From Spirochaetota bacterium (GTDB lineage Bacteria > Spirochaetota > UBA4802 > UBA5550): 64,000 bases of DNA. The notes under the pieces were generated by a model, which searched no databases, had not been told where the DNA came from, and was given only the letters and a program-made list of their open reading frames with translations. Positions 34,320-45,856 of the stretch are shown piece after piece. Each line of letters opens with the position of its first letter. The first letter of the stretch is position 1. The translations under genes and the position numbers were made by a program. Where the stretch lies: NCBI GenBank assembly GCA_017999915.1, contig JAGNKX010000001.1, positions 496,001-560,000 of the forward strand, read 5' to 3'.

Positions 34320-35066
34320 ATGAAGGGAAAAGTAACGGCAATCATCCAGGCGCGGATGGGATCAACGCGCCTCCCCGGGAAGGCTATGATCGACCTGGGG
34401 GGAAAGCCCCTGCTCTATCACGTGTTCGAGCGGATCCAGGTCACGGCAGGGGTAGATCGCATAGTTCTGGCGACCTGCCACGGCGAAAGAAACAATGGCA
34501 TCATAGACCTTGCCAGATCCATGGGAATTGACGTATTCATCGGCTCCGAAGACAATGTGCTGGAGCGCTTCTATTGTGCCGCCCGGCAGTTCGGCGGAGA
34601 TTTCATAATGCGCGTTACCGGTGACAATCCCTTTACGGATCCCGGTTATGCCGAACGGACCATACGGGCAATCAAGGAGACGGGGGCGGATCTCTGTTAT
34701 TTCCCGAACCTTCCCCTCGGCACCGGCGTCGGCATGGTAACGAAATCAGCCCTTGAGATTGCCTACCGGCGAAGCGATCAGCCCCATGAGTTTGAGCATG
34801 TGACCCCCTACATCAAGGAGCACCCTGATGAATTCAAGCTGCACATCTGCGACATTGAGCTGCACAATCCATTCCCCAACCTGCGGCTAACCGTTGACAC
34901 GGAAGAAGATTTCGAAGTGGCACGGCGAGTCTACGCCGGCTGCTACAGGGGCAAGCCCTTCCCGCTCAGCGAAGTGATCAGCTATATTGAAAAGAATCCA
35001 GACATAGCGTCGATCAATAGCGCCATACAACAGCGTCCCATGACGCATTCCAGCCCGACATGCTGA
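34320..35066 (+). CDS. SpsF-type cytidylyltransferase (CMP-sugar synthesis)
   Basis: Member of the CMP-KDO/CMP-NeuAc synthetase-like family. Seen: AIIQARMGSTRLPGKAM, ERIQVTAGVDRIVLAT, RVTGDNPFTDP and RLTVDTEEDF. I use ATG 34320 because the conserved block begins there; ATG 34278, overlapping the radical SAM stop, would add 14 residues. 248 aa. In spore coat and Leptospira sugar clusters SpsF-type enzymes activate acidic nonulosonic-like sugars; here the sugar is unknown. The next gene overlaps by 7 bp. Confidence 0.87.
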   Translation: MKGKVTAIIQARMGSTRLPGKAMIDLGGKPLLYHVFERIQVTAGVDRIVLATCHGERNNGIIDLARSMGIDVFIGSEDNVLERFYCAARQFGGDFIMRVTGDNPFTDPGYAERTIRAIKETGADLCYFPNLPLGTGVGMVTKSALEIAYRRSDQPHEFEHVTPYIKEHPDEFKLHICDIELHNPFPNLRLTVDTEEDFEVARRVYAGCYRGKPFPLSEVISYIEKNPDIASINSAIQQRPMTHSSPTC

Positions 35067-35965
35067 ATACCGAACTATCCATCGTTACAGGCTGGGGGAA
35101 CCATCTCGGCACCGGCCACATCCAGCGCATGGCGACCCTGGCTGATTACATCAACAGCCACACATCTATGCGGGCCTTTATCGTAAGCGAAGGCATTCCG
35201 GAATTCATTCCCGGCCATCTCCACGATTGTCGTTCCCGCACTATCCGGCCGGGGAAAGGGATCATCATCAGGGATAAACGGGATTCACGCATTGATGAAA
35301 TGACAATGCTCAAAGAGAACGGCAGGGTCATCACAGTCGATGACTGCGGCCCAGGCAGGGACCTGGCTGATCGCGCCATAGACCTCCTGCCGAATCTGAA
35401 CTATTCCATCAACCAAAAAGGACTCTTTATCTACGGCTATTCCTTTTCCGATTCTATAAGGCGGTTGGGTAATCAGACCATTCGTAAAGATATTGACTAC
35501 GCCCTGTATTGCGGCATACATCCTTCCCGGGAAATTGTTGATTTTTTTCTTTCCCTGGTCCCGGAAAAAAGCTCCTGCGCCATCCTTGCCGGTGAAGCTT
35601 CATTCCTAATGAATAATGGCGTGAAGATGCCACTGGTCAAATCCTATGCAGAAACGCTCCTATCAACGCGGATCCTCATTTCGCATTTCGGCATCACTCT
35701 CTACGAAGGGCAGATTGCACAATGCAGACTTGTTACCATTAATCCAACAGAGTACCATTCGCAACTATCTGATAAAGCCGCCTCTGATCTTCACTGCATC
35801 AATCTCGGTGTCATTGGAGACATAGACAGAGAAAAGGCCAGGGCTACCCTTTCAAAGGCCATGGGTGATGATGTTCCAGAATCAATCAATCCAGCGAAGA
35901 TCAGTGATGCAATCGAAGAAGGTTTAGACCTGTTCATGTCGCAGATTCAACCATTCATGGAATGA
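35060..35965 (+). CDS. PseG-like nucleotide-sugar hydrolase/glycosyltransferase-fold protein
   Basis: 301-aa GT-B-fold protein resembling PseG (UDP-2,4-diacetamido-altrose hydrolase) in nonulosonic acid pathways. Seen: GNHLGTGHIQRMATLADYI at the N-terminus, and LISHFGITLYEGQIAQC at the C-terminal nucleotide-binding site. Similarity is partial, so the precise reaction is open. It starts inside the end of the cytidylyltransferase gene and completes a three-gene cluster with the radical SAM protein. A pathway to a CMP-sugar used on the cell surface is plausible. Confidence 0.72.
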   Translation: MLNTELSIVTGWGNHLGTGHIQRMATLADYINSHTSMRAFIVSEGIPEFIPGHLHDCRSRTIRPGKGIIIRDKRDSRIDEMTMLKENGRVITVDDCGPGRDLADRAIDLLPNLNYSINQKGLFIYGYSFSDSIRRLGNQTIRKDIDYALYCGIHPSREIVDFFLSLVPEKSSCAILAGEASFLMNNGVKMPLVKSYAETLLSTRILISHFGITLYEGQIAQCRLVTINPTEYHSQLSDKAASDLHCINLGVIGDIDREKARATLSKAMGDDVPESINPAKISDAIEEGLDLFMSQIQPFME

Positions 35966-36056
35966 GCCGCGCCGTATCTTCAAAAAATTAAAAAAATCAT
36001 TGCTTTTATTTCGTCGCCGGATACTTTCGATGAAGATACATCCAAAGGAGATGCAT

Positions 36057-36626
36057 ATGCGTACCACCGCCACAACAATTATGGGAACCCTCATCATCGG
36101 CTGCCTTATGGCGACCGGCTGCTTTACGGAAGGCAATATACGGACCATCACCTTTAAAGACGGGTCGAAATATGTAGGCGAATTCAAGGATGATATTAAG
36201 CAGGGGTATGGCAGGATGACCTGGGCCAACGGCGACCAGTATGAAGGCCAGTGGGTCAATGACGCTATTAATGGGAAAGGCGTTTTCACCTGGGCCAACG
36301 GTGATCGCTACGACGGCCAGTGGGCGGCCAACAAGCGCAGCGGCCAGGGCTTCATGGTTGAAAAAAACGGTACGAAGTATGACGGCCTCTGGTCTAATAA
36401 CCAGCGCAATGGCCAGGGAACGCTGACAAAGCCCAACGGCGAAACCTATACCGGCCAGTGGAAAAATGATGTGAAGAACGGGACCGGCATAAATACCTGG
36501 CCAGACGGATCGAAATACGAAGGGGAATGGAAAGACGGCAAGCGTCATGGCCAGGGTATCATGACCGGAGCCAAGGGCGTTGTTGAGCGAGGTAAATTTC
36601 TCAATGACGTTTTTGTGGGCAAATAA
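36057..36626 (+). CDS. MORN-repeat lipoprotein
   Basis: 189 aa from ATG 36057 with AAAGGAG (36044-36050) six bases upstream. N-terminus MRTTATTIMGTLIIGCLMAT then GC: a likely lipobox (ATGC) with less typical -3 Ala. The rest is about seven MORN repeats (Y.G.W..G...G.G......G) from FKDGSKYVGEFKDD to the end, each about 23 residues. MORN proteins bind membrane lipids or act as scaffolds. Independent gene: 91-bp gap upstream and a 15-bp gap to the esterase gene. Confidence 0.85.
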   Translation: MRTTATTIMGTLIIGCLMATGCFTEGNIRTITFKDGSKYVGEFKDDIKQGYGRMTWANGDQYEGQWVNDAINGKGVFTWANGDRYDGQWAANKRSGQGFMVEKNGTKYDGLWSNNQRNGQGTLTKPNGETYTGQWKNDVKNGTGINTWPDGSKYEGEWKDGKRHGQGIMTGAKGVVERGKFLNDVFVGK

Positions 36627-36641
36627 CACGCTATACTATCA

Positions 36642-37418
36642 ATGATAAGCATGTCCCGACTTTACATCCTTGCCGGTTTGCTCCTTGTCGCTTCAGGATT
36701 GGCCCATGGCGCGGATATGGCCGAGAGATTCCAGGCCAGGGTGTATACATCAAAAAATCACGGGGCGCTTCCCTACCGTCTCCTGATGCCGACCTCCTAC
36801 AACAGGACTAACAAGTATCCCCTCATCCTGTTCCTCCATGGAGTGGATGAACGAGGCACGGACAATAAAAAGCAGTTGTACTGCGGCCTTGATATTTTCG
36901 CTGATGATAAAAGAATGGATAAATATCCCTGCTTCATTGTCGCCCCCCAGTGCCCGCCCGACACGTTATGGGCCGATGTGGACTGGAGGTCCGAGCGTCA
37001 TACCATGAAAAAAAAGCCGACCCGTGCCCTCGCCATGTCGATAGAAGTGATCCATGAGCTTGAAAGGGAATTCTCCATAGACAGCCGCAGGCTCTATGTC
37101 GTCGGATATTCCATGGGCGGCTTCGGCGCCTGGGAGGCGATCCAGCGATGGCCCGATCTGTTCGCTGCAGCCGTTCCGGTGTGCGGCGGCGGAGACGAGG
37201 CTGAAGCGCCCCGCATCGCCGGCATCCCCATCTGGGCTTTTCACGGCGCCCTCGATACGATCGTCCATGTCAGGAGATCCCGTAACATGATCAACGCCGT
37301 TGTCAAGGCCGGGGGAATCCCGCGGTATACCGAATACTCCATCATCAATCATCTATGCTGGTGGCTCACCTTCAGCGATGAAAAAATGTTCGAATGGCTT
37401 TTTAAACAACATAAATAA
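36642..37418 (+). CDS. Secreted alpha/beta hydrolase (esterase, feruloyl/PHB depolymerase-like)
   Basis: 258 aa. Signal peptide (MSRLYILAGLLLVASGLAHG, from the second ATG at 36651) then an alpha/beta hydrolase: YPLILFLHGVDERGTD with oxyanion region, VAPQCPPDTLW, and nucleophile elbow VVGYSMGGFGAW. The catalytic Asp is likely in FHGALDTIVHV and the His in IINHLCWW, in the right order. Resembles phospholipase/carboxylesterase or poly(3-hydroxyalkanoate) depolymerase. Probably acts in the periplasm or outside. Co-transcribed with the MORN protein is possible. Confidence 0.85.
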   Translation: MISMSRLYILAGLLLVASGLAHGADMAERFQARVYTSKNHGALPYRLLMPTSYNRTNKYPLILFLHGVDERGTDNKKQLYCGLDIFADDKRMDKYPCFIVAPQCPPDTLWADVDWRSERHTMKKKPTRALAMSIEVIHELEREFSIDSRRLYVVGYSMGGFGAWEAIQRWPDLFAAAVPVCGGGDEAEAPRIAGIPIWAFHGALDTIVHVRRSRNMINAVVKAGGIPRYTEYSIINHLCWWLTFSDEKMFEWLFKQHK

Positions 37419-37549
37419 TTTTTCCCTGTTCGTTGACGCTACAACCCGATTTTACCATCGAGGAGATAATACCCCTCATATTTTCGTTATACGACATATC
37501 AACAGAAAAAATTACTTGTTATTTTGTTTAAGGAATATACAATAGCATA

Positions 37550-38347
37550 ATGAAAATAATAAAACAACTGGCGCCGGGAAACAGGGACAACATGAAGAGC
37601 CTTACCTATGAGCTCGAAACCCTGATCTACTCCAATGTCAAAGGATACTATCCTGAAGGATGGGATCAGAAACAAATCACCAGGTCACTGTTCTTGGATA
37701 TGAAATCATTATTCAATGAAAAGGTCATTCATACTCCCGGTGATACCATTAAAACAGAATGGACCCTCCTGCAGCAAAGAATCGAAACAGAAGAGATTTT
37801 CGGAGATTTCGCAGTCGTCGTCCAGGTGACATACCATGACGGACAGAGTGTCACCGGCGTTGTTTTTTACGATGTGGCGGAAAAAGACGGCGGGAAAAAT
37901 TCTTTTTCGAATCTCCATAAGAATAATTACCGACGACTTCTCTCCGTGTCTCCGCATTCCCAGCTCCTCCTATACGATTATGACACCATAACTGGCATGG
38001 CGTTTCCGTCTACGGCTGAATCCGTCATCGGCAACCATCCCCATAACTGGAACAGCTGGATACCTTTCACCCATGCCGTCACTGTTCCGGCAAACCTTGC
38101 GCTCTCCCTGGACGTAAAAACGACCGCTCTGTATAAAGTTTCCCTACCGCTTGCGTATCAGATCAGCTACCGGTATCTGTACGGACTGGATCTTGATTAT
38201 TCTGCATCCGCCCTTGAAACAGCGTCAGGCCAGAAAACAATTAAAGGGAATCCAAGGCTTGTAATACTGGTGGCGGTATCCCACGGAGGCGCCGAACCTC
38301 AAATGAATTTTGGGCTCAACAACCAGATGTATATCGAGGTTGACTAA
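37550..38347 (+). CDS. Protein of unknown function
   Basis: 265 aa, no recognised domain and no signal peptide. The sequence has balanced composition and predicted alternating strand/helix segments; LETLIYSNVKGYYPEGWDQKQITRSLFLD near the N-terminus and NHPHNWNSWIPFTHAV in the middle are the most distinctive parts, cited here for later searches. The upstream 131-bp gap includes no clear promoter. Codon use looks like its neighbours. I can say nothing about the function. Confidence 0.6.
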   Translation: MKIIKQLAPGNRDNMKSLTYELETLIYSNVKGYYPEGWDQKQITRSLFLDMKSLFNEKVIHTPGDTIKTEWTLLQQRIETEEIFGDFAVVVQVTYHDGQSVTGVVFYDVAEKDGGKNSFSNLHKNNYRRLLSVSPHSQLLLYDYDTITGMAFPSTAESVIGNHPHNWNSWIPFTHAVTVPANLALSLDVKTTALYKVSLPLAYQISYRYLYGLDLDYSASALETASGQKTIKGNPRLVILVAVSHGGAEPQMNFGLNNQMYIEVD

Positions 38348-38496
38348 TTCTTCAAGCAGTGAAAACCAGATCAATAGTCGGGTCGATGCATGAAGGAATA
38401 TCGGAACGCTGCGAAAGACACTCTGGAAACCATGAGAACGGACGCCTGCTCGCACGAACATTCAATGGAGAGTTAAAATCCCACGGGTAAGCATCA

Positions 38497-38820
38497 TTGG
38501 AAAAGGACACTGCCAATCAATGTCTCCAGTGCGGGGCCTGTTGCCATGTCGACATGATTGCCTACATAACCGAGAGTGATATACGCAGATGGGAACAGGA
38601 GGGGCGATTCGATATAATTTCCCATGTTCGCGGCACCGAGATACGCTGGTTCGGCGATATCATAGTAACCAATCACGGCATTCATGTTCAGAGTTGCACC
38701 TTCCTCAACTGGGACGGCAAAGTTTTTTACTGCGATATTTACGAAAGCCGTCCTCAGGTATGCCGTAATTACGCTCCAGGATCATCGGCATTGTGTCCTC
38801 TTTATAAATGTTATAAATAA
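38497..38820 (+). CDS. YkgJ-type cysteine cluster protein (DUF/UPF0153-like)
   Basis: 107 aa from TTG 38497. The family pattern is CxxCxxCC, here CLQCGACC (about residues 9-16), with more cysteines downstream in QSCTF, FYCDIY, QVCRNYAP and ALCPLYKC. Such proteins bind zinc or an iron-sulphur cluster; function is not established. The downstream ATG-less start and 150-bp gap before it leave the start uncertain. Confidence 0.75.
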   Translation: MEKDTANQCLQCGACCHVDMIAYITESDIRRWEQEGRFDIISHVRGTEIRWFGDIIVTNHGIHVQSCTFLNWDGKVFYCDIYESRPQVCRNYAPGSSALCPLYKCYK

Positions 38821-38933
38821 AAAATTACTTTACTGAATTCCGAGATGCTAATTAATGTTCCCAAGGATCGGGCATATAGGTAATACATAAAAATTCCTAT
38901 TAATCTTTAACTGTATCCTGCCAATGGACAATT

Positions 38934-39878
38934 ATGAACGGAACCGGATCATACACAAAAAGCTGGGTAATACGCCTCATAGTCCTCAATATTGCAATCT
39001 TCTTCGGACTGCAGCTCATGCTATCCATGGTCAGCACCACTGACAAGACTTCGTCCCTCGGCGATGTCCTGACCTTTTACCTCGGACTCCGGCCAATCCT
39101 GGTCATCGAAAAATTCTATATCTGGCAGCTATTTACCTACATGTTCCTCCATGGCGGGTTTCTCCATATTTTTCTGAATATGTACGCACTCCTCATATTC
39201 GGCATCCCCGTTGAACAGGCATGGGGAAGCCGCAGATTTTTATTCTACTACCTATTTACAGGAATCGGCGCCGGAATCACCATACTGGTCATCAACACGG
39301 TTCTGGGTGGCGTTAATTATATAACCCCCACCATTGGAGCCTCCGGTGCCGTGTTTGGCCTTCTCCTTGCTTTTGGCATGCTCTTCCCCGACGCCGAGAT
39401 ACTGCTTTTCTTCATCATTCCCATGCGCGCCAAGTTCCTCGTATTGCTCTATGGCGGTATTGAGCTTTACTCTCTTATTGGGACCGGCGGACAGAGCCCC
39501 ATTTCTCATGCAGGCCACCTCGGAGGAATTATCTTTGGGCTGTTGTTTTTTCTTATCCTTCGCAAGAGAGGGCTCGGTTTTAAATCCAAAATACTGAAGG
39601 CCCGATTTAACCGGGAACATATCCGCAGAGAAAAAAATTTAGATAAAGACACGAAACAGCCTGATCTTGTGCTGGAAACCATACTGCAGAAATTGAAGAC
39701 AAAGGGACCCGGATCCATCACTGATGACGAGTATCAGCATATTCGCTATATGGACATCATGACGCAGGATATCAACGAGCTCTGCGTGGAAGAAGATTTT
39801 GATCAATCGGACGAATATTGTTCCAAATGCGTCCATCGGGATGCGTGCCTTATCCGGCAGATCAAAAATTATCTGTAA
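38934..39878 (+). CDS. Rhomboid-family intramembrane serine protease with cysteine-rich C-terminus
   Basis: 314 aa. Six or seven membrane segments in residues 11-210. WQLFTYMFLHGGFLHIFLNM, catalytic Ser137 in GASGAVFG, and catalytic His195 in SHAGHLGG, the required pair. Beyond the membrane part is an extra 100-residue cytosolic tail with a helical stretch and, at the end, CSKCVHRDACLIRQI, a possible zinc or redox motif. Known rhomboids of this size lack such a tail. Substrate unknown. Confidence 0.9.
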   Translation: MNGTGSYTKSWVIRLIVLNIAIFFGLQLMLSMVSTTDKTSSLGDVLTFYLGLRPILVIEKFYIWQLFTYMFLHGGFLHIFLNMYALLIFGIPVEQAWGSRRFLFYYLFTGIGAGITILVINTVLGGVNYITPTIGASGAVFGLLLAFGMLFPDAEILLFFIIPMRAKFLVLLYGGIELYSLIGTGGQSPISHAGHLGGIIFGLLFFLILRKRGLGFKSKILKARFNREHIRREKNLDKDTKQPDLVLETILQKLKTKGPGSITDDEYQHIRYMDIMTQDINELCVEEDFDQSDEYCSKCVHRDACLIRQIKNYL

Positions 39879-39993
39879 ATGGTTTTGATACACAAAATTA
39901 ATCTTTACAAGTACAACGGTTCTTTTAAACAATTCACCTGTGACTGTACCTCAACCTGACGATGTTTCAGGGGGATCGTTTCATTGAGAAATA

Positions 39994-40013
39994 TTCCCGG
40001 ACCCGTTCGGGAA
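39994..40013 (+). promoter_or_regulatory. Hairpin in ppdK upstream region
   Basis: TTCCCG-gacccgtt-CGGGAA (39994-40013), 6-bp stem. A TATACT lies at 40039-40044. It could be an operator for the ppdK promoter or a terminator remnant of the rhomboid gene; no T-run follows. Confidence 0.35.
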
Positions 40014-40097
40014 ATGGGCAATAGAAAATATTATTATCTATACTGCTTGCATCACTCTGAGGGGATGAAAGCATAAATTTATTCAAGGAGAATCGGA

Positions 40098-42836
<2,739 letters not shown>

Positions 42837-42881
42837 GCGGTGGTCGTCGCCTGTGATCATTCTACATACAGAGGGTGAAAA

Positions 42882-43610
42882 ATGAAAAAAATATCGGTTC
42901 TTGTAGCCTTGCTCCTGTTCACCGGAACATCCCTTTTTGCCTCATACAAGGAGGCGTTGAAGCTTTTTGAAAAAAAGGATTACGCCAACTCGTTGAAAAT
43001 GATTGCGGATGAGCTGGAGACCGCCAATGACGCAAAACCTGATTCACCGAACTACAACCTCAGGTTCCTGGCGGCCCATAACCACTGGAAGCTTGGCAAT
43101 TCCAAGTCAGCCATTGATCATTTCACCCGCTGTATAGCCATCAAGAAAAACAAGGTGGATCCCTATATCGACCTGGCATTGCTGCAGATCGAGATGAAAA
43201 AATATGTCGAGGCCGAAGCCACGGCCCGCCGGGGTATGGAAGTAGAAAGATCGCCCATGATCTTTTACGTCATGGGTATCGCATCGTTAAAGAGGGAGAA
43301 TTTTTGGAAAGCCAAGGAAATGTTCGAAAAAGCCAATTCGCTCAATCCGGATCTCTACTATTCATACAATGCCCTGGGAATTACCCTGATGAAGCTGAAA
43401 AAATACAGCGAGGCGAACACCGCCTTTTCGGCGGCCTACGCGGTCAAGCCCCGGTCAGCTGAAATAGTGAATAACCTGGGCATGAGCTACGAAAAGCTCG
43501 GGAAACAAAAGGACGCCCTGGAATATTACAAGAAAGCCAGGGCCCTTGATGAAAAAAATTCCGTCATTGCTGCCAATATAGATCGATTGAAAGGAAAAGT
43601 TAAGGATTAA
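42882..43610 (+). CDS. Periplasmic TPR protein
   Basis: 242 aa with signal peptide (MKKISVLVALLLFTGTSLFAS) and about five TPR motifs (for example PYIDLALLQIEMKKYVEAEATA, YYSYNALGITLMKLKKYSEAN). TPR proteins act as scaffolds; the partner is unknown. 45 bp after ppdK, likely in the same transcript. Its stop overlaps the stop of the minus-strand aminotransferase by 4 bp, so the two transcripts converge without a terminator gap. Confidence 0.85.
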   Translation: MKKISVLVALLLFTGTSLFASYKEALKLFEKKDYANSLKMIADELETANDAKPDSPNYNLRFLAAHNHWKLGNSKSAIDHFTRCIAIKKNKVDPYIDLALLQIEMKKYVEAEATARRGMEVERSPMIFYVMGIASLKRENFWKAKEMFEKANSLNPDLYYSYNALGITLMKLKKYSEANTAFSAAYAVKPRSAEIVNNLGMSYEKLGKQKDALEYYKKARALDEKNSVIAANIDRLKGKVKD

Positions 43611-44785
43611 CCCAGCTTATCCATTGCTTCCTTGAATTTCGGGATCGATCTTTTTATGACATCCTCCGGCACGCAATAGGCCATCCTGAAGTAACCCGGG
43701 CCGCCGAAACCGCTCCCGGGTACCGCCAGAACATTGAACTTCTGCAGGTGCTGTATGAAGGCAACGTCATCGGCAAGAGGCGATTTGCAGTATATGTAAA
43801 AGGCCCCCTCCGGCATCGGGAATGAATAGCCGGCGCTTTTCAATCCATCCGCCAGCAAATCCCTTCTTTTACGGTACGGCGTAATATCCACCGTGACATC
43901 GGTCAACTGAGCCACGATGCGCTGCATCAGGGCCGGGGCATTCACGTAGCCGAGGATCCGGTTGCACAGTATCATGCCGGCCATGAGCTCTTCAATGGCA
44001 TCGCAGGTGGGATTCGCCGCGATAAACCCGATTCGCTCGCCCGGTATGGAGAGTGACTTGGAATAGGAATTCACCACGATCGACTGGGAATATGAGGAGA
44101 GTATACTGGGCACATTCACATTATCATAGATGATCTCCCGGTATGGCTCGTCGGAAAGGAGGTATATGGTCTGTCCTTTTTTTCGGAAATCCTCCAGCAT
44201 AACGGACAGGTCTTTTATCTGTTGCTCCGGATATACCCTTCCCGTGGGGTTGTTGGGCGAATTTATAAGGACCGCCTTTGTTTTGGCTGTAATCGCCTTC
44301 CGGATATTCTCTATATTCAGCGAAAAATCAGGATTGCTCTCCGCCAGCCTGGTCACGCCGTTGTGATTGGTGATATAAAAATTGTACTCCACGAAATACG
44401 GCTTGGAGACAACCACATCGTCTCCGGGATTCAGGATCGTTTTCAGGACCGTGTTGAGACCTCCGGCTGCGCCGCAGGTCATTATGATATTGTCTGCCGG
44501 TATTTCAATCCCCTGTTCCGAGGAGACCATCGCGGCGATTGCCTTGCGCACGGACGGGTATCCCGCGTTTGGCATATAACCATGGGCGCCTTTAACGGGC
44601 TTTTGCGCAAAGTCCTTGAATACATCAAAAAACTTCGCCGGCGGATCCAGATCGGGATTTCCGAGACTGAAGTCAAAGACATTATCCTCGCCAAACTGAG
44701 CCTTCAGCTTTATCCCCTCTTCGAACATCTTCCGTATCCATGAAGACTTTTGCATGGATTCCCTGATGTGATCCGCTATGGCCAT
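43607..44785 (-). CDS. Pyridoxal-phosphate aminotransferase class I
   Basis: 392 aa, PLP fold type I. Seen: FSLGNPDLDPP, AAGGLNTVLKTILNPGDDVV, NSPNNPTGRVY, the active-site lysine region YSKSLSIPGERIGFI and the C-terminal GSGFGGPGYFRMAYC. Members of this group are annotated as aspartate or alanine-type aminotransferases. AAAGGAGGAGC upstream on the coding strand is a strong ribosome site. It could serve amino acid synthesis with the isoleucine and purine genes of this window, but the substrate is not decided. Confidence 0.9.
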   Translation of the reverse strand: MAIADHIRESMQKSSWIRKMFEEGIKLKAQFGEDNVFDFSLGNPDLDPPAKFFDVFKDFAQKPVKGAHGYMPNAGYPSVRKAIAAMVSSEQGIEIPADNIIMTCGAAGGLNTVLKTILNPGDDVVVSKPYFVEYNFYITNHNGVTRLAESNPDFSLNIENIRKAITAKTKAVLINSPNNPTGRVYPEQQIKDLSVMLEDFRKKGQTIYLLSDEPYREIIYDNVNVPSILSSYSQSIVVNSYSKSLSIPGERIGFIAANPTCDAIEELMAGMILCNRILGYVNAPALMQRIVAQLTDVTVDITPYRKRRDLLADGLKSAGYSFPMPEGAFYIYCKSPLADDVAFIQHLQKFNVLAVPGSGFGGPGYFRMAYCVPEDVIKRSIPKFKEAMDKLG

Positions 44786-45017
44786 GATGCTCCTCCTTTT
44801 ATATATATTTGTATAATGAAATAGCTTTTCGCTCCGTGCTAAATCTCAGTATCCAATATATCCCCTGATGGTTAATGAATAATACTACAATATCGACTAA
44901 AGAAACACATCTAATAATTGCAAGAACAAAATTTCAGATGAATATCGAACGACATCTATTATGAATTGACTTTATTGCAACCACCATGGTTAACTTAATC
45001 AAATGTGGAGGCCCGTC

Positions 45018-45803
45018 ATGTCCGATTATTCCAGATTCGATCACCCGGCCATTGCATCATTTCTTTTTTATCCCAGGCCGGAAGAGACCAGATCCCTGTC
45101 TGGGGATAACATTTCAGAGCTTACCATCCCCGTTGAGCCTGACATTACGATCGGCGGCAAGATATTCATCGCCGGGAAAAAGAATCCCTCCATTCTATTT
45201 TTTCACGGCAACGGAGAGATTGTCATCGACTACGACGATCTGGGCCCACTCTATGTCAATCTTGGCATTAACTTCATCCCGGTCGATTACCGGGGCTATG
45301 GCAGATCTGGGGGCAACCCCAGCGTATCGTCCATGATGAAGGACTGCCATGCCATCTTTGATTATATGCTCCAGTGGCTTAAGGATAACGGCTTTCAGGG
45401 GAAGCTTATTATCATGGGACGGTCCCTGGGCAGCGCCTCTGCACTGGAGCTTGCCTCAACCCGCCAGAATGTCATAGACGGCCTCATCATTGATAGCGGC
45501 TTTGCCTATGCCATTCCCCTCCTTCGGATTCTAGGCATCGATCCTGACCGCCTGGGACTTCATGAAGAGGAGGGTTTTCGCAACAGCTACAAAATAAAAC
45601 AGTTCAGAAAGCCTACCCTCATAATCCATGCTGAAAAAGACCATATCATTCCCTATAGCGATGGCCTCACTCTTTATGATTCATCTCCGGCGGAGCATAA
45701 GCATATGGTGACCATAAAAGAGGCAAACCACAATACGATTTTCATGTACGGCCTTAAGGAATACCTGACAGCAGTGAGACAGCTGGCAGATGAAATTGAA
45801 TAA
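45018..45803 (+). CDS. Alpha/beta hydrolase, BAAT/Bem46-like
   Basis: 261 aa from ATG 45018 with GGAGG (45007-45011) six bases upstream; a further upstream ATG at 45003 lacks one. Cytosolic hydrolase: SILFFHGNGEI, VDYRGYGRSGG, nucleophile elbow IMGRSLGSASAL, catalytic Asp probably in HAEKDHIIPYSDG and His in KEANHNTIF, all in the normal order. It stands 53 bp before rtcB in the same direction; a hairpin follows its stop. Substrate unknown. Confidence 0.83.
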   Translation: MSDYSRFDHPAIASFLFYPRPEETRSLSGDNISELTIPVEPDITIGGKIFIAGKKNPSILFFHGNGEIVIDYDDLGPLYVNLGINFIPVDYRGYGRSGGNPSVSSMMKDCHAIFDYMLQWLKDNGFQGKLIIMGRSLGSASALELASTRQNVIDGLIIDSGFAYAIPLLRILGIDPDRLGLHEEEGFRNSYKIKQFRKPTLIIHAEKDHIIPYSDGLTLYDSSPAEHKHMVTIKEANHNTIFMYGLKEYLTAVRQLADEIE

Positions 45804-45806
45804 TTC

Positions 45807-45836
45807 CTCATACCCTTGCCTTCATTATGGTATGAG
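45807..45836 (+). promoter_or_regulatory. Inverted repeat CTCATACC-N14-GGTATGAG between hydrolase and rtcB
   Basis: Perfect 8-bp arms, 14-nt loop, starting three bases after the hydrolase stop and ending 20 bp before the rtcB ATG. No T-run follows, so it is more likely an operator or processing hairpin than a terminator. Confidence 0.4.
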
Positions 45837-45856
45837 TATGGATCAATCTATTAACG

